Positions 40,601 to 52,600 of a stretch of 64,000 nucleotides of DNA are shown here, one piece after another; the stretch's first letter is position 1, and each line of letters opens with the position of its first letter. The stretch is from Sipunculus nudus (lineage: Eukaryota > Annelida > Sipuncula > Golfingiida > Sipunculidae). A program made the translations under genes and the position numbers. The notes under the pieces were generated by a model. The model was given only the letters and a program-made list of their open reading frames with translations, did no database searches and had not been told where the DNA came from. The DNA lies in the NCBI GenBank assembly GCA_026874595.1, contig CM049309.1, forward strand, positions 19,285,576 to 19,349,575, written 5' to 3'.

Positions 40601-43600
40601 TTTGAGGTCGTACTACGAGGTGAGACTACCTACATCTACTATAATGGCGACGAAGGATGATTTGGAGCGGGTTTAGCCCCGGTTTTACCTCTTAGATAGT
40701 CGGTAGTCGTTGTATCTAGATCTTAGCTCGGCAAGGAGCCGCCATTTTGCTTGGCGCGCTAGTCAAAAACTTTGGTCTCTTTGCTGACTTCAGCAGTCGA
40801 GACAAGCTAAGTACAGCGTTGTCTTGTGTTTACTTAACTGGACAATTAGTTGTTCTTGCCTGTTATTGTACTGGATAGAGCTGTCAATAGTCTTAGTGCT
40901 AGCAATAGTCGAATTTCGGTCTTCTCCATATCGTTTTGATCAGAGCTGTGATCACGTGACCCCATGTTTCTGGTCAAGATCCCAGAAATTCTTCACTCTG
41001 AACGATTTTTTGTCACGTATTTCCTTGAGTATTGCCCTAGAATATTTCATATTCTTCTCTGCCCCCTTGATTAGCTGCAATTTCTGTGGTTACAGACAAT
41101 TTTCCTTTATATACCTTGTTAGGATCGGAGTTTGTACGAGTTTATACTTGTATGCTATTACTGTAGTATTAGCCCCTTTTGTAGTTCACAGTCTGCCTGT
41201 ACTGAGGCCCAATCTTGTATTTTTAATGTGCAGGTACGGTCAAGGTTGTTTGCTGACAAAATTTTTTTTTAAGCCATCAGTAGTGATGGGTGGGTAAGCA
41301 GGAAGCATGAGGTAACCCCATATTGCTGTTGTTGTATTGTGCTTCCACCAAGTTCTTTTATAGTCTATTATAGACTGGAGCAGTCGAGACAAGCTAAGTA
41401 CAGCGTTGTCTTGTGTTTACTTAACTGGACAATTAGTTGTTCTTGCCTGTTATTGTACTGGATAGAGCTGTCAATAGTCTTAGTGCTAGCAATAGTCGAA
41501 TTTCGGTCTTCTCCATATCGTTTTGATCAGAGCTGTGATCACGTGACCCCATGTTTCTGGTCAAGATCCCAGAAATTCTTCACTCTGAACGATTTTTTGT
41601 CACGTATTTCCTTGAGTATTGCCCTAGAATATTTCATATTCTTCTCTGCCCCCTTGATTAGCTGCAATTTCTGTGGTTACAGACAATTTTCCTTTATATA
41701 CCTTGTTAGGATCGGAGTTTGTACGAGTTTATACTTGTATGCTATTACTGTAGTATTAGCCCCTTTTGTAGTTCACAGTCTGCCTGTACTGAGGCCCAAT
41801 CTTGTATTTTTAATGTGCAGGTACGGTCAAGGTTGTTTGCTGACAAAATTTTTTTTTAAGCCATCAGTAGTGATGGGTGGGTAAGCAGGAAGCATGAGGT
41901 AACCCCATATTGCTGTTGTTGTATTGTGCTTCCACCAAGTTCTTTTATAGTCTATTATAGACTGGACAGGTACTTTTAGTGTAGTAGGTCCCGATACTTT
42001 TTGCATTGTTTTTCATATTCCTCTTTAAACTGTATAGATCTGGACCCTGTGCATGCACTTTGCTGACTTACTTGCTTGTTCATGTTGTTGAGCCCCTATT
42101 ACCTTTGTTGTTGGTTATGAGCCCGGCATTGCTTTTTGCTAAATTTGCGCATCCCTAATCAGCTTGCGTTGTTTGTTTTGCTAATCATTGCATATTCCTT
42201 GTGTGCATTGGGCTCCCTGTCACACAGGCAACCTTCCCTGTCCCTTGTTACAACTGGCATCATGGCCCAATTTCAAAATTCTATTGATGTAAGTTCTGCT
42301 TCGGTGTCCCAATTGGTCACCTATTTCACGGATATGCTGTCCCCAGCCACTATCCTCCACATTGTTCGGTTGCGTGAGTCAACCCCTGATTTTGGCCTAC
42401 CTGATTTGGCTCAAGCTACTGGTCTAGCGTTAACCTTTTGGGAGCGTCTTTCCCGGGAAGGCAAGATTCGTCTTTCGGGTAAGACGGGTGGGCCCCCGAA
42501 TCCCGGCCCAAACGATTCCTCCATAGATCGAATCCTTCATGCACTTCCTACCAAAGCTGTATATGTCCCGCCTCCAAATATGTTGAGGGAGGGGAGTGTA
42601 AGAGGTGACTGTTTACCCCAGTCTAGAGGTGTGGGAATGCGAAATGGTCCCAGTGTAGACCAAACCCAGCCTGAACTCGGTCGTCATGCTGGAGCCCCCA
42701 GTAATGAAGGCAGTAGTCCAGCGTCAACGGCTGGATATTCCCAGCAAGGTATAAGTAACCTTGACATATTAACGATGATTGGGAATTCAGGTCCTCGGTC
42801 CACCCAGGGCGATATTAGGGGGGAAGTATACTATCAGGGAACAAATGAGGGTTTTGACCCAGCTACAGGTCTTGCTTTAAGCGTGCGTCGAACTTCTGCC
42901 CCCTTACCAGTGAATTCACGCCCGGGTACTCAACCGGCCTCAGGTAATGTGGGTCCCTATAATCACACACAGCGGGAGGCGTATGACCAGGGCGTCCTCT
43001 GGGCTCAGCCCACTAGATCCAGCCGAGTTAGCAACAAGAAACGGCCTTCAAGGCCTAAGAAGAGTGTAGACAGACACGAACGGCGTCGCCGGCATAGGTC
43101 CAGTTCCTCTGAGTCAAGCGACTCAACCTCCGAAGAACGTGGCGGCACACGGTCCCGTAAGAAGCATCACCGGCGTCGGGTTAGGTCCATCAGCTCTAGT
43201 AATGGTTCGAGGCATAGGAGAAGGGATAACAGAGCCAGTTCTTACTCCGAAGATTCAGACTACTCTTGTTCACCTCACCGCCATGGCACCAGAAGGAGAA
43301 GAAGGAGCCCAGACATCATGAAGTTAGGCACCTTCACAGGCGATAGGAATTGGAGTGGTTTCTTCTTCCAGTTCCAGAGGTTGGCAGACAGGCGAGGATG
43401 GTCTAGACACAAGAAAGCAGAAAAACTTGTCGACTCCCTTGGTGGGAGGGCCCTTGATTATGTCAGAGAGCTTGAATTGGAAGGTGACTACAAACGCTTA
43501 ACTAAGAAGTTAGAGCAACGTTTCGGCATGAGAGATGCACCTATCACTGTGCGTAGGGAGCTTCAGTTTGCAAGACAGGAGGACCAGGAGACCCTGGAGG

Positions 43601-46600
43601 AGTTTAGCGAAAGGGTTCACGTCCAGGTCATAAACGGTTTCCCGGGCGCCACAGAAGATACAATTCAACAGCTTGCCATTGAATACTTCCTGAGGGGATG
43701 CGGCGACAAGAAAGCAGCAGTTAGTGCCATGGGAAGGAACCCAAAATACCTCCACAAAGCTCTTCAATACGTGAAGGATGCCATCAACAACCACCGAGCC
43801 ATTTATGGGAAGATACACATAGCCCGTAAAACGGTAACGTTCGCCGAGAGTGCAACGTCAGAAATGGAAGGTCAAGTTGACACAAAGCAGGCCCAGTCGA
43901 CAATATCTGAAAGGGTCAACCCGCGGAATGGCACACAACCCGAAACCAGCGACCAGGCTTGGGCGCAAATGAACAAACGCATTGACAGTCTGGAAGGATT
44001 GATCAAGAAAGCCTTAATGGTGTCCAGGCCCCGATCCGTAAGCCCAAGTAGGCCCCAGCTAAAGCCTGCTAATAGCGTCTGCTACAAATGCAATCAGCGA
44101 GGACACTTTCAGAAACAATGTCCAAATAGTGAGGGCAATCCTGCCTATAAGGAACCAGAACAGGGTTTAAAAGGCCAAGGGTTGCGTTAAACGGCCTAGA
44201 CGCAACCCAGTTATCAGAAGGCCATTTACAAGAAACAGAGGCTGACGAGGCCAATCGTCAGCACTCATCGACCCAGCTAGGTGGGGCGGAGCAAGGTCAG
44301 TCTCCCCTTCAGCGGGAGGACTCCTCTGTCAGTTCAGGTACTCAGGAACGTTTCTGTGAGGCAGAAGTTAAAGTGTGCCAAACTCAAGGACTAACGCTAG
44401 TAGCCCCAGTTAAGATAAACGGGGTTGACACCCAGGCTGTGATCGACAGTGCGTCTCAAATCACTGTGATCAGCCTCAGCTTTTATGATAGTCTACCCGA
44501 GAAGCCTGTATGCACAGGCACAGCCACCCTGAAAGGGATTGGCGGGGATGATTCGGCGCTTACAGCAGAGCGCGCCCCTGACACAACTATCCAGTTCGGA
44601 AAGAAAGCGTACCATTGGCCAGTGTACATAGCCAAGATATCAGATTCAGTGCTTCTTGGTCTAGACTTTCTACTGGCACAAAAGTGCACGGTTAATTTAG
44701 AAAACAAAACCGTAAGCTTACCGGGAGAGGTAGTACAGGCTTCAATCCGGACAAGTCCGGATGACGATATCTGTGGATGTTCAGTAGTCGCTGCAGCGCG
44801 GAGGGTGCTGCAACCCAATGCGGTGAGCACCATCCCTATAAGAGTCCTTAGTTGCAGAGTTGAGAATTGCGACTACTTAGTTGAACCCAAGTTTAGCCAG
44901 GCGGAACTATGGTCCCCCAAGATGCTCACTAGGAGTAGTGGGCGCATAGAAGTTTGCAATAGTTCCAACAGGTGTATCACGCTTCGCCCAAATCAACCTG
45001 TGGGCGTGGCGACAGGAGTAGAAGGGATCCTTACATCCATAAGTATCGAGTCTGCGGACTATAACAGTGCTCCAACAGGGGGCGCTGTGCCAGTTCCACC
45101 AATGCCAGTGCCCACTGTCAGACGCGTGTCTGGAATTGCAGGGGACCAGTTAAAGGAGAATACAGAGGGCAGAGTGGTACCAGACCATCTGAAAGAAATT
45201 GTCAGTCAGGTCAGGGAGACAGCATCAAAGGATCAGGCCACACAATTAGAGAAGCTCTTGCTAACGTACCATGACGTTTTTGCTAAGCACGACCTGGATC
45301 TAGGTTGCTTGTCTGATGTTCGCCACAACCTGGATACAAAAGGCCACGCGCCAGTCCACCAACGCATGAGGAGAGTTCCAATCAGTTTCGAACAGGAAGA
45401 GAGGAGCCACCTAGAGAAACTCCTAGCAGCAGGGGTTATTCGCCATTCTAGTTCGGAGTGGGCCTCAGCACCAGTGTTGGTAAGGAAGAAGGACGGAGGG
45501 ATGAGATGGTGCATAGATTTTAGAGCCCTGAACGAAAGGACAGTCAAGGACACCTACCCTCTCCCCCTAATCGAAGATTGCTTGGATACCCTGGCTGGCA
45601 CTGTCTATTTCTCCACTCTTGACTTAGCCTCCGGCTACTACCAGATAGAGTTGGAAGAAGAGGCAAAAAGGAAAACAGCATTCATAACAAAGTACGGGTT
45701 GTTTGAACACAACCGTCTCGCTTTCGGCCTTTGTAATGCGCCAGCGACCTTTCAGCGTGCCATGAATCACGTGCTGAGGGGGCTCACGTGGTCCGAAGTC
45801 ATCGTGTACATCGATGACATAATCGTCCTCGGTACTTCATTTGACCAACACTTGGCCAGTTTGGAGAAAGTATTCGGACGTCTGAAACTCAAGCCAAGAA
45901 AGTGTGAGTTCCTGAGATCTGAAGTAGAATTCTTAGGACGGACCGTTAGCTACGAAGGTGTCAAGATCACAGACGGGAAAACGGACATAATCAGAAGTTG
46001 GCCAGTCCCTGTCACAAGGAAAGAACTCGAATCCTTCCTGGGATTCTGCAACTATCATCGCGCACACATCCAAGGCTATGCGGGAATTACTGCATGTTTG
46101 TATGAGCTGGTGAAACCCAAATCCATTTTCGTATGGTCTGAACAGCACCATGATGCATTCAAAGCACTCAAGGAGCGGCTGACTTCAGCCCCGTGCCTAG
46201 CGCTGCCTTCAAAGGAAGGAACGTTCATTTTAGATTGCGACGCCTCCGACTACGCAATAGGGGCTGAACTCTCGCAGTTGCAGAACGGCCAGGAGCGTAC
46301 CATCTCATATGCGAGCTTTACTCTGACCAAGGAGCAGAGACGCTACTGTACCACCCGCAAGGAACTGCTAGCGGTAATACGGTTTTGTCGACATTACAGA
46401 CACTATCTCTTGGGGAGACCATTTGTGGTAAGGTCTGACCACAATTGTCTGGCCTGGCTTATGCGTTTTCGGCATGTAGAGGGTCAGCTAGCCCGTTGGC
46501 TGGAGGAACTTGCTAACTATGATTTTAAGATCGTGCACCGGGCCGGCAATAAGCATTGCAACGCGGACGGCCTTTCCAGAATTCCAGCACCGCCATGTGA

Positions 46601-49600
46601 ATGCTACAGTGCGGGAGCTCGTACCCAAGACCTCCCTTGTAAGGGGTGTCAGAACTGCCAGAGAGCAAGTGAATAGTGGATCTGATTCACAGAAGATGTA
46701 GATGATGTGGTTCCTTTGGCAGTCAGGACATGTGAACTTGGGGTTACGGCCGAAGATACAGCTGATGAAGAGGAACCTGGAGATGCGAGAGAAATTGACG
46801 GTTCCTCAGATGCATCTGGATGCCATACAGCCACGGATTCAGGCAGTGAAGTGTCCGACACAGAATCCATCCCGGACCAGACGCCTAATTGGCTGGAAGC
46901 TTACTCTTCTAATCAGCTGATAGAGATGCAGGATGCTGACCCGGACCTAAAGCCCTTGGTATTGTGGTTGGACAATGGAGAGCCGAAGCCGGCAGAACTG
47001 CTCCTTACTAGTCCTGCAGTTAAATCTTTGTGGGCGTGTAGGTCCCAATTGCAGTTGAGGGGCGGTGTACTCCATTATATGTGGGAAGGCGATGATGGGG
47101 CGCACCCCTTATTGGTGGTCCCTGAGGGTTTAAAACAGGAAATCCTTAAACTTTGCCATGGCTGCCCCACGGCTGGGCACCTAGGAAGAGATAAGACCTT
47201 GGCACGCCTCCGTAGGTCCTTTTTCTGGCACAATATGGTCAGAGACTGTGCACTGTATGTGGCACAGTGTCAAGTCTGCAACCAACATAAACAGCCTGTT
47301 AGAACTGCAAAAGCAGGATTAGTCAACTATCATTCTGGATATCCAATGGAACGTGTGCATCTGGACGTCCTTGGGCCATTTACAACAAGCACACAGGGGA
47401 ACTCTTACATCTTAATGATGTGTGACCAATTCTCCAAATGGCTTGAGTGTGCGGCTATGCCTGACCAGACAGCGGAGACTGTGGCCAAGCAATTCATCAT
47501 GCATTTCGTCACCACCTTCGGTTGTCCGCTTATCGTTCACACCGATCAAGGCCGCAATTTTGAGTCGAACCTGTTCAAAGCGTTCTGTGAGAGGATGGGT
47601 ATAGCCAAGACTAGGACTACGCCCTACCACCCCTCTTCGAATGGCCAGGTTGAACGGCAAAACAGGAATGTGTTGCAGATGGTGCGGTGTATGATCCAAG
47701 GCCGGACTCGGGAGTGGGACGAAGATCTACCACTCGTCGTTATGGCTCTGCACTCGATGGTCAACCGAATGACAGGTTTCTCTGCAAATCAAATTATGCT
47801 GGGACGCGAGGTTTACCAACCCACCGATCTGATACTTGGTATAAACACAGATGAGCAAAGCCATACTCCTGAGAGCTGGGTCCATAACCTCACGAAGCGT
47901 ATGGAGGCCATTCACCATCGTGTGAGGGAGAAGTTGAAAGGTAACCTCGAGCATCAAAAACAACTGTACGACATTCTCGTAAGAGAGGATCGTTTTGGGA
48001 TGGGTGATGTGGTTTACCTCCGTGACAGGTCAACAAAGAAGGGGCAAAGCCCGAAGCTTCAACCCATCTGGAAAGGGCCTTATCTAGTGGTTAAGGCAAA
48101 GCCTCCATTGTATTTGGTCAGGACAAAGAAAAAAGAGTCCTACCATCACCACAACAACCTGAAGCATTGTGCAGACGGCTTTCTTCCCCATTGGCTACGA
48201 AGAACTCGCGCTCAGTTATTCCATCGGGAAACAGCCACCTTACTAGATCAGTCTGAATCCATTCCAGAATCCTCTGATGGTGGTCAAGATCCGGCAGAAG
48301 GAGGGTCAGCACCGACCTCGTCAGGGGAACCTGCAGTAGCTGTTGCAGCCTCAGAGGGCGCCCTTGGTAGTGATCCCGCCGTTTCGGATCCTAGTAGCAG
48401 TATAACTGAAGATATTCCAAAGGGAAGTCCAGAGCCTCTTTCTGAGTGCCAGGATTCGGGGATCTCGCCACTAGACTCACCAGCCCATAGCAACAGGGAG
48501 TCGAGGCGTAAGTGCCGGAAGCCGGCTTATCTTAAGGATTATCTTATGCCATAGCGTAAGGTGCATGGAGTTATAGATAAGGCGTTGCCACTTATTGTTA
48601 TTTAGAGTTACATTTTGTAGAGCGATGGAAGACCCAGAGAGTCTTGGGGAGGACAGATTTGTTCCCAATTATGAGCCCGTTCCTGGGGCTAAATCCGGTG
48701 CTACTGGCAGCATCAGGAAGTCCAGGCGCCAACACACTTGTCGTATATGTGGGGAAGATAGCAGTTCCCTTGGCCGGCATGTGGCAACTGACCATTTGCC
48801 CTGGTGGCACCACCCGTTCACAGCATGCTGGACGTGCAGAGTCCAGGAGTCGTCCAAATGTTTCCTTAGGCTTAGGCATACAGGGGTTGGATGCAAAAAG
48901 TTCGATGATAGTAATCTGTTTGAGGACTTGTGGGGATTATGGGTATACCAGTTCATCCAGTTCATTACCCAAAAATTAGGCTTGGGTGAACCCTCTGATC
49001 TCAAGGCATATATCCTTCAACACCAGTTGCATAACCTTAATCCTCATCCGCCAGGGTTTAACGAGGAAGAGCAGGTACTCTTAGCCAAGGTAGCTTCTAA
49101 GTACGGATGGGAGATACCCAGTGTGTTTAATGCTAGGCCCCCTAATTCGGAAATCTGTGTGATTCACTGGGACGTTCTAATGAGGCTTTTAGCCACACTT
49201 CCAGTTGATACTAGGTCTGCCATCTCAGGGTTCGTCCCCGACTCTAACACTCATGCCGCAGTAGTAGGCATCATAGATTCACACTGCCACCTTGACGTCA
49301 TGCTTAGCAGGGCAGATGCCAGGTCTCTAGCACAGTTCGAAGCCTCAGTGGGTGAGCCAGAGCGAGCGGTCTTAGGCATGGTTTCGAACTTTGTGTTCCC
49401 TCATTACTGGGATAGTCACCTTAGTTTGTCTGGGGACCGACGTATAAAGTGTTCTTTTGGTGTCCACCCTCGCCTCATCAAGTCCAGGGCAGCTCGCCAA
49501 CAGCAGTTATTGTCGCTTGAGCACCTTTTGGCCTTACCTTCCTGTGTAGCTTTGGGTGAAGTGGGGCTAGAATTCACTCATACTAGCACTAGGGAACAGC

Positions 49601-52600
49601 TTTTGCAGACTGGGTTCTTCAGGGAGGTTCTTAGTCTTCTGCGCCGGGAGGATTTCCAGTCCAAAGTCCTCATTCTCCACTGTAGGGATTACGGCTCGGG
49701 GGAGGCGGCTAGACAAGCCTTAGCCATGCTGTTGGATTCTGGGTTGCAAGGACATAAGATCCACCGTCATTGTTTCTCAGGGAATAAAGACGAGTTAGAG
49801 ACGTGGGTTAGTCGTCTTCCGAATTGTTACTTCGGGTTCACATCTACAGTACGTAGAAGTCAGGAAACCGAGGAAGCAGTATCGGTAGTGCCTCTTAACC
49901 GAATCCTAGTCGAGTCCGACAGTCCATACCTCGCTGCTTCCCCATGGCATCTCGGAGAGCTGGTTAAGTATTTGGCCCAGTTGAGAGGGTTACCAGTAGA
50001 AACCTTTGCAATGCACTGCAATGCTAATGCACAGGAGCTGTACGGAGCCTTTCCGGAGGGTACAGCCGATGTCTGCGATGCAACCCCTCGGTGAGTCCTC
50101 TGAGAGTATTCGTACAGCTAGTCCCCCTTATAAGTTGTACTCCGGTGGGAATAGCTCTCTTCGTTTATAGTTCTTTTCATAGTTCACTTGTTATTACCTG
50201 TAGGGCAAGGTTTTGCTGAGACAGTTTAAACTTAATAGGTTTAGAAGCTGTACAGTGTACAACGGATGCGTTGCCAATGTCTGCGGGGCAAGCCTCGGTG
50301 ACCCTTCCGACTTTGTACAGCTGATTGTCCCTTAGGGCATCACTAGATATGTTGTGTTGTTCCAAGCCAGAGTAATTTAGACCTCAGGTCGACAGGGTAA
50401 TTTTAGTGTTCAGTGTCCAGTGTACTGTCCAGTTTGACTACTTTGTCCAGTTGTTAGCTGCAAATGTTCAATATCCATAGTCTCGGGATATAGTCGCCTC
50501 AGTCCATTCTTTTGGAAGATGGGCTCACCTCTCACAAAAAGGGGAGGAATGTAGTAGGAACGGATTAAATGACCTGCCCAAGGATCCGGGACCCGTCATA
50601 GGACCCCCCAGTTTTACGCCAGAAGACCTCGGGTGAGTGTCGTGTGTATAAGGGCCGAGCTGTAGAGAGCCATCGAGGAGTCCATGTCCGATTGGAGCTG
50701 CCTGTTGGCGTGTTTGAGGTCGTACTACGAGGTGAGACTACCTACATCTACTATAATATGATATGACAACATTTTATAATTTGAACAAGTGCATATATAA
50801 AATTACCAAAACATTCTTGATGGTCTAGTCATACAAAGGTTAATTTTATGAAATTAATATTTAGTAAGACATTTTCACTTAATATTTAGTAAGACATTTT
50901 TATTATTTTAGTATATCCTCTACTGGTAACTTTTTTGGTATTTTCAGAATTTTTCAGAATCTATCTGATATTTCACAAATCTCATTGGGTACCAACATTC
51001 GTTTTTTATTCTGCAATAAAAATCAAGCCAATATGAAGAAAATAAAATCAGTAAAATACTTCATTAAAATAATATATGAACATAATATCAGAACAATCAG
51101 TTTTCAGTGATGAAACTATTTACGCAATGACACCTGCATGTACTGGAAAGACTTTTTTGTTTTTTCAGTATTTTTTCGGCATCTATCTGGTATTTTATGA
51201 ATCTTTTGTGGTATTCCATTTATATTCAGCACAAAAATTCCAGTCAATAAAAGGAAAATAAATCAGTAAAATGTGCACTGCATTAAAGTAATAGATAAGC
51301 ATTACTTTATCTGATAGTGTATGATATTTATCATATCTTTTTTTTGTAATGATTATTAATCAGTAAAATATAGTACTTCCTTGAAGTATCATTGTTATTA
51401 GAATTATATGAAATTTTTTAAATTGTGCAAGTAAATGAATGAATGATTATCTTTATTCTGGAAATGAAGACCTCAGCCCATAGATCCAACATGTACATAC
51501 ATAATACATAATACCTGGTTGCGTGAAAAATAATTAGAAATGATAGAATTAAATAATAAAAATAAATAAACAATAGCATGTATACAGTTTTAAACAATTC
51601 TCAATTATTATTTACAAATTATTAACAGAAATAACCTTATTGTGAACTGAATAAAGATAGACTGTATAAGGTAACTAGTAATATATAAATGCAATATACA
51701 AACTAGCAAAGGTTTTAAAATGAGTATATAATGCAAAAGTTAAATGTTTTCCTTGACATTCTTGTTGAACAGAATTAGTACAAGAAGTATTTAAATATGC
51801 AAAAATGAAATTGAAAAAAAAAAATTATCAGAAATAATACTATTTCATGCAAGTGATGAGGATGCTGCCTGACCTTGAGGACGATGAGTAGCATAATGAT
51901 GCTGATGAACATCATGATGAAACAGGTGATAAACCAGGCCAGCCAGTGTACCCCGTTACCAAGCCCCATCACCTTCATCACCTCCTTCAAACGCTGCTCC
52001 TTCTCGTACACAATCCCCTTCACTACCATGGCAACCGTGTAGATCCATGCCAGCACCATAAACATGGGCATGCTGCGTGCAATGGCCATCGTGAAACTGA
52101 AACAGTTAATATACATGTATGTCATATAAAAATATTATACCTGTTCTACCTCACTGGCGACATCTGCTGGCAATGACTGACACCAAGTATTCTGGTCAGA
52201 TTTGTTAACAAAGTAATATTGTACTTTTTAATATTTATATGGTACAAGTATAGTAAAACTATCATAGTCTCAAAGGTTAGGTTCTTGCCTGATTATTTGG
52301 CATTGTAACAAAGCCACCATGCTTGATTACTTGGCATTATGCATGGCAAGTATGCTTGTTCAAATGGTCTATTATCAACATACTAACCAACACAGTATTT
52401 TACATCCCATGAAAACAGATATAGGTATATACAAAATACAAAAGTAATTTTTATCCTTACATGTCATCTATGTAGCAGGGGTAAGGAAACTGCTGGACAT
52501 ACACCCCAACCTTATCACTCTGTTTGTCAGCCCCCGTCTGTGTCACGATGATGCCGTGTTCTATCATATCCTGGAGGTAAGCGTAGCCACTGGTCACATA

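Larger units (their letters stand above)
40660..42261 (+). other. Retroelement leader, probably untranslated
   Basis: About 1.6 kb between primer site and gag ATG. It contains the tandem duplication at 40792-41965 and several donor-like sites (for example gggtaagc at 41291 and 41879, gaggtaacc at 41311 and 41899). The open frames in it lack ATG starts. Confidence 0.7.
40438..50755 (+). mobile_element. Complete Ty3/Gypsy LTR retrotransposon carrying a TatD nuclease ORF
   Basis: 10,318 bp in the e13-e14 intron, antisense to ABCA. Order: LTR, primer site, long leader with a 587-bp perfect tandem duplication, gag, -1 frameshift signal, pol (protease, RT, RNase H; then integrase after two in-frame stops), an additional ORF with a C2H2-like finger and a TatD hydrolase domain, 3' non-coding, polypurine tract, LTR. 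The LTRs are identical over 206 bp by eye, so the insertion is recent. RT-RNase H-integrase order marks it as Ty3/Gypsy (Metaviridae type); no envelope-like protein is present. Base composition is higher in G+C than the host introns. Confidence 0.97.

Noticed and set aside
40824-41884. Two hydrophobic ORFs (157 and 181 aa) in the retroelement leader
   Set aside because: Neither has an ATG start; they are the same sequence because of the 587-bp duplication, and no known domain is visible. Treated as untranslated leader.
48625-50094. TatD ORF as a host gene into which the element inserted
   Set aside because: It is continuous, intronless, between integrase and polypurine tract, and inside identical LTRs with a matching target duplication outside.
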